Assembly (NCBI GenBank): GCA_964513415.1
Contig: CAZEMX010000041.1
Location: 1 to 13,804, forward strand
Source of the DNA: Methanomethylicus sp964513415
GTDB taxonomy: Archaea; Thermoproteota; Methanomethylicia; Methanomethylicales; Methanomethylicaceae
Direction: 5' to 3'
Length of the DNA stretch: 13,804 nucleotides
The stretch's first letter is position 1; every line of letters begins with the position of its first letter. The position numbers and the translations under genes are program-made. The notes under the pieces were generated by a model. It was not told the DNA's origin and did not search any database. It saw only the letters and a program-made list of their open reading frames with translations. Of this stretch, positions 1 to 5,012 are shown piece after piece.

Positions 1-57
1 GCGCTCGATGTGCTCGCGCTCTGCCGCTGTCGGCGCTGGCTTGTTCTTCGACTGCAC
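1..57 (-). CDS. 5' end of an unidentified small phage protein (partial)
   Basis: Only the first 19 codons are inside the window. A GTG start at 57 overlaps the TAG stop of the ERF gene (TAGTG), and the frame stays open to the window edge. The visible N-terminus reads VQSKNKPAPTAAEREHIER. The pattern 'KPxPTAAEReHIeR' resembles the start of small phage HNH/Ref-like proteins that continue into a Cys/His nuclease domain, but that domain would lie outside the window, so the family is a guess. The GC-rich stretch before the start is only a weak ribosome binding site, and translation is probably coupled to the upstream gene. Confidence 0.45.
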   Translation of the reverse strand, partial: MQSKNKPAPTAAEREHIER

Positions 58-707
58 TACGCCGCCCCGATCCGCAGGCCCTTCTCAACCTTGAGGGCGG
101 AGCGCGTCTTGCTGTCCAGCAGCGACCACAGCGCGACCATCTGCATGTTGTCGAGTTGTTCAATCTCGATACGGTCGAACGCTTCCGCCTGTCCACACGA
201 CTTCATGACCTCCACAACGTCAGCGGCCAGTTCGCGGATGTATTCCTGCTGGTCTTGAGGCAGGGATTCCATCGCGCCATCGGTGGGCTTGTGCGGGGCT
301 GCGAACGCCTTCTTGGGCTCCGGCTTGTCCTTGCCCGTAGTGGCGTCCAGCGCGTCGTGCTCGACAATCTCCAGCGCGGCTACCCACAGGTAACGACGCT
401 GGTACGTCTCCACCGCGCCGATGTTCTGCACCTCGTGGCACCCCTTCAGAGCCGCCGAGCCCATCGGGCTGTAGATGGACAGGAACTCTTCCGGCTTCTC
501 GACGTTGCGGATGGTCATGCACGCATTGTCAGTGTTGAAACTGACCGTGGCGCACAAGCCAGCATCACGAAAAACCTTGAGTGCCGGGACAAGGAAGTCG
601 CCAAGCTCAAAGTAGTAGTAGCCGGCGAACTTGTTGTGGCCGGTCTTCTCCAGCTTGAGCGAGTGGAACTTCTCGCGGGCTTGGTTCAGGCGTTGATAGA
701 CGTTCAT
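57..707 (-). CDS. erf: ERF-family single-strand DNA annealing protein
   Basis: A 216-residue recombinase-type protein. ERF proteins bind single-stranded DNA and anneal complementary strands during phage recombination and genome circularisation. The N-terminal two thirds carry the family pattern: an aromatic 'GYYYFELGDFLVPALK' block around residues 29-44, a beta-rich stretch, then 'QNIGAVETYQRRYL' at 94-107 followed by the acidic 'EHDALDA' at 116-122. The C-terminal part (about 125-216) is a charged linker and helix, typically variable in the family. The frame is open further upstream, but the ATG at 707 fits the family start, follows a GAGGGT ribosome binding site, and overlaps the stop of the preceding frame as ATGA. 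It is the last complete gene of the leftward operon. Family known; role in this phage inferred. Confidence 0.88.
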   Translation of the reverse strand: MNVYQRLNQAREKFHSLKLEKTGHNKFAGYYYFELGDFLVPALKVFRDAGLCATVSFNTDNACMTIRNVEKPEEFLSIYSPMGSAALKGCHEVQNIGAVETYQRRYLWVAALEIVEHDALDATTGKDKPEPKKAFAAPHKPTDGAMESLPQDQQEYIRELAADVVEVMKSCGQAEAFDRIEIEQLDNMQMVALWSLLDSKTRSALKVEKGLRIGAA

Positions 708-940
708 GCGACCCTCATCAAAACGGTAGAGGCTTGAAAGCGATATCCCGAGCCATCCTGGCGGACAGAATCCGAGCGTTCCCGAACTTGCGGTACAGCG
801 CGTACGTCTCCCGGAACTCCACGAGTCGCCGCCAGAACCCACCGATGGCCGAGTGCTTGAATCGCTTTGGCGCAGCGCTCGGCATTGCGGGCGCGTAGAG
901 CTTCGATGTCTTCATCTGTTAAGACTCCGTGTAGGTTCAT
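704..940 (-). CDS. Small phage protein, frame A of an overlapping pair
   Basis: A 78-residue frame beginning MNLHGVLTDEDIEALRARNA. The first 32 or so residues have a helical, charged composition typical of conserved small phage proteins. The start at 940 overlaps the stop of the 35-residue membrane peptide (ATGA), and its own stop overlaps the ERF start (ATGA). Gene order therefore supports this frame at both ends. However, from about 842 down to 704 the other frame has the better codon bias and the more protein-like sequence. Either the two frames encode two overlapping proteins, or they are one protein joined by a frameshift near 845-865. Function unknown. Confidence 0.5.
   Translation of the reverse strand: MNLHGVLTDEDIEALRARNAERCAKAIQALGHRWVLAATRGVPGDVRAVPQVRERSDSVRQDGSGYRFQASTVLMRVA
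718..915 (-). CDS. Small phage protein, frame B of an overlapping pair
   Basis: A 65-residue reading frame that overlaps another frame (704..940) almost entirely. Its C-terminal half, about residues 27-65, looks like real coding sequence: basic and aromatic, with 'ETYALYRKFGNARILSAR' followed by 'MARDIAF', and with third codon positions that are mostly G or C. Short phage proteins with an 'xxYRxxGxxRxxSARxAxxIAF' signature are familiar from betaproteobacterial phages, but the function is unknown. The first 25 residues are simply the other frame read out of phase and look less natural. The ATG at 915 has GGAG nine bases upstream. A later GTG start or a frameshift from the other frame is also possible. 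Confidence 0.5.
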   Translation of the reverse strand: MKTSKLYAPAMPSAAPKRFKHSAIGGFWRRLVEFRETYALYRKFGNARILSARMARDIAFKPLPF

Positions 941-1044
941 GCGTTCACCACGTTTGCAGTCAGCGCCCAATGGATCAGCGCAAGCGCTCCCATCAAGCCG
1001 AGGAAGGTTGCGAAGAGAGCGTCGCAGAAGGTTTGGGGCTTCAT
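937..1044 (-). CDS. 35-residue single-pass membrane peptide
   Basis: A very short gene encoding one hydrophobic helix (about residues 8-30, rich in Leu, Ala, Phe and Gly) after a short polar N-terminus containing one Lys, and ending in a polar tail. It is supported by an excellent ribosome binding site, AAGGAGGT, four to five bases before the ATG at 1044, and by ATGA overlaps with the genes on both sides. It probably sits in the inner membrane with a very small external part. No family is recognised. Small hydrophobic early peptides in phages can act in superinfection exclusion, lysis control or inhibition of host membrane enzymes, but nothing in the sequence picks one of these. Confidence 0.65.
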   Translation of the reverse strand: MKPQTFCDALFATFLGLMGALALIHWALTANVVNA

Positions 1045-1304
1045 GCCACCTCCTTGTATCCATCCATCCCCGCCTGCTCATCGCGCCATTCCTCGCGGGT
1101 CAGCGGCTGCACAAGACTGTTGCTTTCCTCGTATGCCTCAAAAGCCGCGAAAGCTTCCGTCAGCAGATCAGACACAGCGCCAAGGTCTGCGTCATGGCTT
1201 GCTCGGTACAGGTCAGCGGCGTAGCAGTCCACAGCGATCAGCAGAGTCTTGAGGGTGTCTGCGTTGCGGGGGAGGGCGCGAATGGCGGATTGGATGTCGG
1301 TCAT
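1041..1304 (-). CDS. Hypothetical 87-residue phage protein
   Basis: No family is recognised. The protein starts MTDIQSAIRALPRNADTLKT, is predicted mostly helical and acidic, and has a run of Ala/Glu/Phe residues in the middle. The frame extends further upstream, but the ATG at 1304 has GGGAGG six bases before it and overlaps the upstream stop as ATGA, so this start is well supported. Its stop overlaps the start of the membrane peptide in the same way. It belongs to the leftward early operon served by the promoter at 1531-1559. Confidence 0.72.
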   Translation of the reverse strand: MTDIQSAIRALPRNADTLKTLLIAVDCYAADLYRASHDADLGAVSDLLTEAFAAFEAYEESNSLVQPLTREEWRDEQAGMDGYKEVA

Positions 1305-1489
1305 GCCAGCCTCCCATACACATGCTGGTGTGCTTCCATCGGCTGCGTGTCTTCCCACTCCTGCAACCGGCACTCGAGCTGGAACATGAGCCAGCCTTCG
1401 CCAGCAGGAAGCTCGGTCACTTCGACACCAGGCATCTGGTCGCGGCTGTCCAGAAGCGTTTGGACCTGGCGTGCTGCTTGTGGGGTCAT
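1301..1489 (-). CDS. Hypothetical 62-residue phage protein
   Basis: First gene after the promoter at 1531-1559, with an ATG at 1489 preceded by GGGAGA at ribosome-binding distance. The product starts MTPQAARQVQTLLDSRDQMP, is acidic, contains several Trp and His residues, and is not recognised. Its stop overlaps the next start (ATGA), indicating coupled translation. Overlap on both sides, a good ribosome binding site and a matching promoter make it likely to be real even though it is short. Confidence 0.65.
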   Translation of the reverse strand: MTPQAARQVQTLLDSRDQMPGVEVTELPAGEGWLMFQLECRLQEWEDTQPMEAHQHVYGRLA

Positions 1490-1530
1490 CTCTGTTCTCC
1501 CGCGCCCCGTACCGTGGAGCGCATGAGTGA

Positions 1531-1559
1531 ATCATCGGCGCTGTGGTGAGGTTTGCCAA
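1531..1559 (-). promoter_or_regulatory. Sigma70-like promoter of the second leftward early transcript
   Basis: Read on the minus strand: -35 TTGGCA (1554-1559), a 17-base spacer, then -10 GATGAT (1531-1536). That is 5/6 and 4/6 matches to the consensus at ideal spacing. Transcription would start near 1524, about 35 bases before the ATG at 1489. The palindromic operator at 1560-1574 lies directly upstream of the -35 box. Confidence 0.6.
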
Positions 1560-1574
1560 TTAGGGTTTACCCTC
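1560..1574. promoter_or_regulatory. Operator-like palindrome, copy 1
   Basis: The plus strand reads TTAGGGTTTACCCTC: AGGG (1562-1565) and CCCT (1570-1573) around TTTA. The minus-strand core is AGGGTAAACCCT. It overlaps the stop codon of the MazG-like gene and ends two bases before the -35 box of the next promoter. The same core recurs at 4743-4754 and, with one extra base, at 4217-4229. A position centred near -44 suits an activator, though a repressor is not excluded. Confidence 0.55.
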
Positions 1575-1829
1575 TGCATCCTCTTTTATGCTGCGTCGGC
1601 GCAAACGCTGGTTGACGAAAAGCTGTTCGGCCAAGCGCATCAGCGGCGCAGCGAGGTCTAGGCACTCTTTCTGCACCGCGTCGAGGTCGTTTGCGTGGAT
1701 CGCCGCGCGGAGTTCGTCCCATTTCTCAAGGCAGACTCCTAGCGCTTCCTGGGTGGAGGCGAATGGTCCGTAGCGTGCATCCTGCTCTTCCATGCGAGTC
1801 TTGAGTAGCACGTAGACACCCTGATTCAT
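1560..1829 (-). CDS. Small MazG-like / nucleotide pyrophosphohydrolase-like protein
   Basis: An 89-residue helical protein. Residues 22-62 resemble phage mini-MazG proteins: 'FASTQEALGVCLEKWDEL', a short linker, then 'KECLDLAA'. MazG-type enzymes hydrolyse (d)NTPs to monophosphate plus pyrophosphate, with metal held by an EExxE ... ExxD pattern. Here E35 and E39 and the later E55/D58 are in place, but the second Glu of EExxE is Lys36, so the catalytic site may be altered. The ATG at 1829 overlaps the IbrA-like stop (ATGA). The ribosome binding site is weak, which fits coupled translation. Family placement rests on motif spacing only. Confidence 0.55.
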   Translation of the reverse strand: MNQGVYVLLKTRMEEQDARYGPFASTQEALGVCLEKWDELRAAIHANDLDAVQKECLDLAAPLMRLAEQLFVNQRLRRRSIKEDAEGKP

Positions 1830-3031
1830 GCCTTGCCCCGCTTGAGTTCCATGTAGCGGCTGTACGCGGCGCTCTTCGGCTGCTGAAGCCCAAGGCCCTT
1901 GCACCACCAGTCGTTGCGCAGAAGAACTTTGCACATGCGCCGCCAGCTAGGAGCCCAATACTTCTTCTCAAGCTCGGGCGGCGCGTAGTCTGGAATGCCA
2001 TTCCGATAGCCGCGTTTGTGCCACCCAAGCAGCCACTCGCGGAAGCGCTTGGTGTAGTGGTCTCGCGTTACCTTCGGCATGGTGGCAAGCATGAGATTGC
2101 AGAAGCTGCGCCACGTGTGACCAGGAGGTAGCGTGATCTTCGCGTAGCCGGTGACGTTTCCGCTTTCCTCAACGTACAAGGCGCCAGAGTTGGCCCCGTT
2201 GACGCGGGCAATCAGCTTGCCCCAAGTCTGCGGCTCAATCAGGTGATACAGCCACAGGCCGCGCCGCTGATCGTCTCCGTAGGGCTGGCAAAGGCGCATC
2301 TGGTGCAGGGAAACGCCCGCAAGGCGCATGCGGTCATATACCTCGTTGTGCGGCTTCTGTGGGAACATGGCGTGATAGCGCCAAATGTCGTTGACGTGCC
2401 AGTCATAGATTGGGTAGACGTTGTACGTCTTGTCGATGACCTTGGTTGTCCAGCGCTTGCCAAAGTGCATCTCCTTGTCCCAAACCGCGATGGTCCGGAA
2501 GCGGTTCAGGCTTTCGTCTGATCGGATGCCGATGAAGGCTGCGGTGTCGCGTCCTTTGGAGTACCAGACTGCAAACAGCTCGATGAACTCTTCGAACTCC
2601 ATGCGAGGCTCGAAGAAATCAAAGAACGATGAATCGGAAATGACTCCCAGTCCTTCCGGCATGGGACGAACCCAGTCGGCTTTTCGGTCAGGGTCCCAAG
2701 CGCACCAGACTGGCTCATAGTTGCTCACCGCGTTGCGAAGCTTGATCGGAAGACACACCCAGTAAAGCTCGATGTTGTTCGCGTACATGGCGAACATTTC
2801 CTGAGCGTGCTTGATGGTCAGTGTGTACTGCGCTTCAAGGTCAATCAGCAGGACCCCAACCTTGCGATCTCGCTTGATCGCCTCGTCCATGACAAGGTGC
2901 ATCATCACGCTGGAATCCTTGCCGGCGCTGAACGAAATGTAGATGGCCTCGAAGTGATCGAACGTGTACGCGATGCGCTCGCGCGCCGCCTGAAGCACGT
3001 TGATGCCGATGGGTTTCTTGACGATGGCCAT
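1826..3031 (-). CDS. ibrA: IbrA-like PAPS reductase-family protein (DUF3440 type)
   Basis: A 401-residue protein of the adenine-nucleotide alpha-hydrolase / PAPS-reductase superfamily. The pyrophosphate-binding loop is SAGKDSS at residues 35-41. Other family-like blocks are LLIDLEAQY (61-69), FIGIRSDESLNRFRT (166-180) and YPIYDWHVNDIW (206-217). The C-terminal half carries the DUF3440-type extension, with many Trp and basic residues. It lacks the short CxxC-type tail of true assimilatory PAPS reductases, so sulfate reduction is unlikely. E. coli IbrA, with IbrB, was described as a regulator of Eib surface proteins; the biochemical reaction is not established. It starts at 3031, overlapping the IbrB-like stop by one base (TGATG), so the two are translationally coupled as a pair. 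Confidence 0.85.
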   Translation of the reverse strand: MAIVKKPIGINVLQAARERIAYTFDHFEAIYISFSAGKDSSVMMHLVMDEAIKRDRKVGVLLIDLEAQYTLTIKHAQEMFAMYANNIELYWVCLPIKLRNAVSNYEPVWCAWDPDRKADWVRPMPEGLGVISDSSFFDFFEPRMEFEEFIELFAVWYSKGRDTAAFIGIRSDESLNRFRTIAVWDKEMHFGKRWTTKVIDKTYNVYPIYDWHVNDIWRYHAMFPQKPHNEVYDRMRLAGVSLHQMRLCQPYGDDQRRGLWLYHLIEPQTWGKLIARVNGANSGALYVEESGNVTGYAKITLPPGHTWRSFCNLMLATMPKVTRDHYTKRFREWLLGWHKRGYRNGIPDYAPPELEKKYWAPSWRRMCKVLLRNDWWCKGLGLQQPKSAAYSRYMELKRGKA

Positions 3032-4167
3032 CAGTACAACTCCGCTTCCGTTCGACCGCCAGCCTGCTCAAAGTCCACGGCCTCTCGCCCATGCGCAACA
3101 AGCCACTTGTTCAGGTAGGCCAGAGCCATTTCATCGGCAGCTTTCTTATGTTCTTCGGTGAGGCGGTTATAGCCTCCGCGACAGCATGACGGGATTCCTA
3201 ACGCATAGGCCACCGAAGCCTGGCCGAGCCACGCAATGCGGTTCATGCGGTCGTTTGTGAGGTAGTGCTCGCAGGAAAAAGGCCACTCTGTGATGACCGC
3301 CTGCAATGACGCCTCAAAGCGAGAAATGTCCGCGAGAAATGTCCGATACATTTCCTCGCCTTCATCCTGCGTCATGCCGTCCGGGCGCTCTTTGTAGAAC
3401 CCGGCCCGGTAGCACTCCCACTTGTCCCATGTGTGATAGATGCGCACCTTGTCGTCCGCCTCAAAGTCGGCGATCACGTCGGAGAGAATCTCTCCTTCGC
3501 CCTCTTTGCCGACCTCCCACGCCATCGAGAATTCTTGATCCTTGAAGACCTCGGCGATTCCACTGATCTGGCTAAGGCGCAGCACTTCGTCTGCGTCCAT
3601 GCCGAGATTCTTGGCGATCTTCTCGTCGGTCCAGTTGCGGCGCTTCAGTTCCACAACAATGTCAGTCATCGCCTCGACCTTGTGCTTTCCTCGCGCACGG
3701 TTGTGGCGGATGGTCGAAGCCATGCGGTCGCCGCGATCCTCCTGCTCGGTTCGGATGCGAACCACGGGCAGGTAACCCTTAACGCGCTCGCGCACGTCAT
3801 TGCATTCCTTGCCGACGCGGTTGCGGTGGAACCCGTCGATCACGGTGCGCTTGCCGTCCTCAGGCATGGTCACGATGGGCTGCGTGTAGCCATCGGCCAT
3901 GATCGAGACGCGCAGAAGCTCCATCTCAGGAGGGGCGACGGTATTCGGGTTGTAGTCGTTGGCCTGCACCTCTTCGGCCTTGACCCATTCCACGAAGTCG
4001 ACGGGCTCGGTAGAGAACGGGCTCACCTCGTGTAGCATGCGCCGCAGCTTGTTGATCGTCTCGACGCGCTCGTCCAGCGGCAGGTGAGGAATGCGAAGGA
4101 TTGCCCATTCGCACTGTTCGATGATGCTGCCTGGTTGCGCAGGCGTTTCCAGCAAGTCAAGTTGCAT
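3031..4167 (-). CDS. ibrB: IbrB-like ParB/sulfiredoxin-fold protein
   Basis: A 378-residue protein with a ParB/Srx-type nucleotide-binding core. VIDGFHRNRVGKE (109-121) corresponds to the ParB 'xxGxRR' nucleotide loop, and ASTIRHNRARGKH (150-162) to the second conserved ParB block. An HTH-like segment follows at about 179-198 (WTDEKIAKNLG...). The long C-terminal domain is specific to this family. IbrB-type proteins occur beside IbrA-type proteins, as here. A further in-frame ATG lies at 4191, but the start at 4167 is preceded by a near-perfect AGGAGG, and 4191 falls inside the predicted -10 box. The predicted mRNA leader is only about 12 bases. First gene of the leftward operon. Confidence 0.85.
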   Translation of the reverse strand: MQLDLLETPAQPGSIIEQCEWAILRIPHLPLDERVETINKLRRMLHEVSPFSTEPVDFVEWVKAEEVQANDYNPNTVAPPEMELLRVSIMADGYTQPIVTMPEDGKRTVIDGFHRNRVGKECNDVRERVKGYLPVVRIRTEQEDRGDRMASTIRHNRARGKHKVEAMTDIVVELKRRNWTDEKIAKNLGMDADEVLRLSQISGIAEVFKDQEFSMAWEVGKEGEGEILSDVIADFEADDKVRIYHTWDKWECYRAGFYKERPDGMTQDEGEEMYRTFLADISRFEASLQAVITEWPFSCEHYLTNDRMNRIAWLGQASVAYALGIPSCCRGGYNRLTEEHKKAADEMALAYLNKWLVAHGREAVDFEQAGGRTEAELY

Positions 4168-4186
4168 GTGTCCTCCTATGCCATCA

Positions 4187-4215
4187 ATCATCGTTCGCCG
4201 TTGATGCGCTGGCTA
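4187..4215 (-). promoter_or_regulatory. Sigma70-like promoter of the ibrB-ibrA operon
   Basis: On the minus strand: -35 TAGCCA (4210-4215), a 17-base spacer, -10 GATGAT (4187-4192). The -10 is identical to that of the promoter at 1531-1559. The start point near 4180 leaves about 12 bases of leader carrying AGGAGG before the ATG at 4167. The operator at 4215-4231 abuts the -35 box. Confidence 0.55.
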
Positions 4216-4231
4216 TAGGTGGAAACCCTAT
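4215..4231. promoter_or_regulatory. Operator-like palindrome, copy 2
   Basis: The plus strand reads ATAGGTGGAAACCCTAT, with perfect five-base arms ATAGG and CCTAT. The AAACCCT half matches the other two copies exactly. The other half is displaced by one base, so the core is 13 rather than 12 bases. It lies immediately upstream of the -35 box of the ibrB promoter. Confidence 0.5.
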
Positions 4232-4311
4232 GTGCTTGTGCTCTAGGCATAGCTTCCCCAAGGGTGACAGCCCATGACTGGCTTCTGTCTTCCCTCGCCC
4301 AGAGGATGCTG

Positions 4312-4401
4312 TTAGGTTGCTGCATGTCTTTCATGCCTGCCCGGACTCTATTGAGCTTCACCGAGTGTGAAGAGCCTATAAGCCAACCGGAAGCAACCTA
4401 A
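4312..4401. other. Multi-stem inverted-repeat structure in the divergent region
   Basis: Outer arms TTAGGTTGC (4312-4320) and GCAACCTAA (4393-4401) are perfect nine-base inverted repeats. Between them are two perfect hairpins: GCATG-TCTTT-CATGC (4322-4336) and CTTCAC-CGAGT-GTGAAG (4356-4372). Two CCGG tetranucleotides (4341, 4387) could form a further helix. No T-run follows either arm, so it is not an ordinary terminator. It could fold as RNA from either strand, or the arms could be protein sites. No coding frame here looks real. Confidence 0.4.
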
Positions 4402-4589
4402 AAACACCCTCCCAGCGCACCAATAGGCAGCGATTCCATCCGCACAGCCGTTTGTCTTCACCACTTGCCGGCTGGCATCTGCGGTCCCTCGCTGACAGGC
4501 CGCACGGCTCGCCTCGGGGTGTACGAGGGCCGGTGTTTCTGACAGGCAGCCCATGCAGGCCCGCTCCTAACGAGTGTCGTCCGATCTGC
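4402..4589. other. Non-coding stretch of the divergent region
   Basis: About 190 bases with no convincing gene on either strand. Open frames exist but lack ribosome binding sites and protein-like composition. Weak features include a direct repeat CTGACAGGC (near 4493 and 4539), a small TGCC-GGCT-GGCA hairpin near 4466-4477, and GGGCC/GGCCC arms near 4528-4564. If transcription from the promoter at 4708-4736 read through its terminator, this stretch would form part of a long leader toward ibrB. Confidence 0.4.
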
Positions 4590-4671
4590 AAAGAGAAAGG
4601 GCCTTGAGTCTCGACCGATGCTCCTGTGCCAGCAGGAAGCCCCCGAAGGTTTCGGCCGAAGCTCAAGGCCC
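4590..4671 (-). terminator. Intrinsic-terminator-like end of the candidate small RNA
   Basis: On the minus strand the GC-rich closing stem (GGGCCTTGAG, 4671-4662, pairing with CTCAAGGCCC, 4608-4599) is followed directly by TTTCTCTTT (seven T in nine). The stem encloses two further hairpins, so this is a branched rather than a simple terminator. Termination efficiency cannot be judged from sequence. Confidence 0.45.
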
Positions 4672-4701
4672 CGGAACACACTACCGCGCTGGCACGCAGA
4701 C
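4590..4701 (-). ncRNA. Candidate phage small RNA with complementary hairpin loops
   Basis: A transcript of about 110 bases read leftward from the promoter at 4708-4736. Predicted helices, in transcript order: hairpin 1 (CTGCG/CGCGG, 4684-4699, one G-U pair) with loop UGCCAG; a perfect ten-base closing stem (4662-4671 with 4599-4608) enclosing hairpin 2 (CCGAA-ACC-TTCGG, 4643-4655) and hairpin 3 (TCCTG/CAGGA, 4622-4637) with loop CUGGCA. The six-base loops of hairpins 1 and 3 are perfectly complementary, so a kissing-loop or pseudoknot is possible. The closing stem ends in GGCCC followed by TTTCTCTTT, like an intrinsic terminator. No match to a known RNA class is recognised. Confidence 0.5.
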
Positions 4702-4707
4702 GGAATC

Positions 4708-4736
4708 ATCATAGGCCAAGTGTCGGCCATATGCAA
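4708..4736 (-). promoter_or_regulatory. Leftward promoter for the candidate small RNA
   Basis: On the minus strand: -35 TTGCAT (4731-4736), exactly 17 bases, -10 TATGAT (4708-4713, 5/6 to consensus). The start would be near 4701. The shared operator at 4743-4754 is six bases upstream of the -35 box. Confidence 0.55.
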
Positions 4737-4740
4737 TAGG

Positions 4741-4756
4741 TAAGGGTTTGCCCTAG
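4741..4756. promoter_or_regulatory. Operator-like palindrome, copy 3, between divergent promoters
   Basis: The plus strand reads TAAGGGTTTGCCCTAG. The core AGGG (4743-4746) TTTG CCCT (4751-4754) matches copy 1 except for one spacer base. It lies two bases upstream of the rightward -35 box and six bases upstream of the leftward -35 box, so one bound protein could affect both. Confidence 0.55.
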
Positions 4757-4784
4757 TGGACAAAGAGCGCGACGCGCCTACCAT
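4757..4784 (+). promoter_or_regulatory. Rightward early promoter, probably giving a leaderless mRNA
   Basis: -35 TGGACA (4757-4762, 5/6), a 16-base spacer, -10 TACCAT (4779-4784, 4/6). The start would fall at about 4791, the A of the first ATG. No ribosome binding site is visible before that ATG, which agrees with a leaderless transcript. Confidence 0.45.
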
Positions 4785-4790
4785 CGTCGC

Positions 4791-5012
4791 ATGAGTTACA
4801 CCGATTGGGAGTCCATGCGCGAGAAGTGCCAGGCATGCAAACACCGCCTAGTCCAAAACGACGCAAGGCAGGACAAACCGGGCACAATCTGGCGCTGCGC
4901 CGCTTCTCCTGTGCGTGGACGAGGACGATTCGCGTACTGCATCGATGCCAGAGACGGCGGCAAGTGTGGCGAGGACGCAACTATGTACGAGGCTGCTGAT
5001 GTTCTGCGGTAA
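4791..5012 (+). CDS. Small cysteine-rich, zinc-binding-type phage protein
   Basis: A 73-residue protein with Cys13-x2-Cys16, then Cys36, Cys50 and Cys59, in a 'WRC ... YCIDAR ... GKCG' context. This pattern is recurrent in small early proteins of betaproteobacterial phages, and structural zinc binding is likely. The function is unknown; protein or nucleic-acid contact is the usual guess. It is the first gene of the rightward operon and has no Shine-Dalgarno sequence, so it may be translated from a leaderless mRNA. It overlaps the next gene by 14 bases. Confidence 0.7.
   Translation: MSYTDWESMREKCQACKHRLVQNDARQDKPGTIWRCAASPVRGRGRFAYCIDARDGGKCGEDATMYEAADVLR

Noticed and set aside
156..737. A 193-codon plus-strand frame opposite the ERF gene
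   Set aside because: ERF motifs on the minus strand are clear. The plus frame is Arg/Val/Leu-rich and without signals.
3433..4035. A 200-codon plus-strand frame opposite the IbrB-like gene
   Set aside because: It is a shadow of the strong minus-strand coding frame: Val/Leu/Ala/His-rich, no recognisable domain, no ribosome binding site.
4168..4191. An eight-residue N-terminal extension of the IbrB-like protein from ATG 4191
   Set aside because: That ATG lies inside the predicted -10 box, upstream of the expected transcript start, and the AGGAGG is placed for the ATG at 4167.
4599..4671. A transfer RNA, suggested by a stem enclosing hairpins in about 73 bases
   Set aside because: No seven-base acceptor plus T-arm geometry, no GGTTCGAATC-like T loop and no proper anticodon arm on either strand.
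4458..4844. Minus-strand open frames across the divergent intergenic region
   Set aside because: They lack ribosome binding sites, run through promoters and the structured RNA region, and have unnatural composition (many Arg, Pro, Cys).
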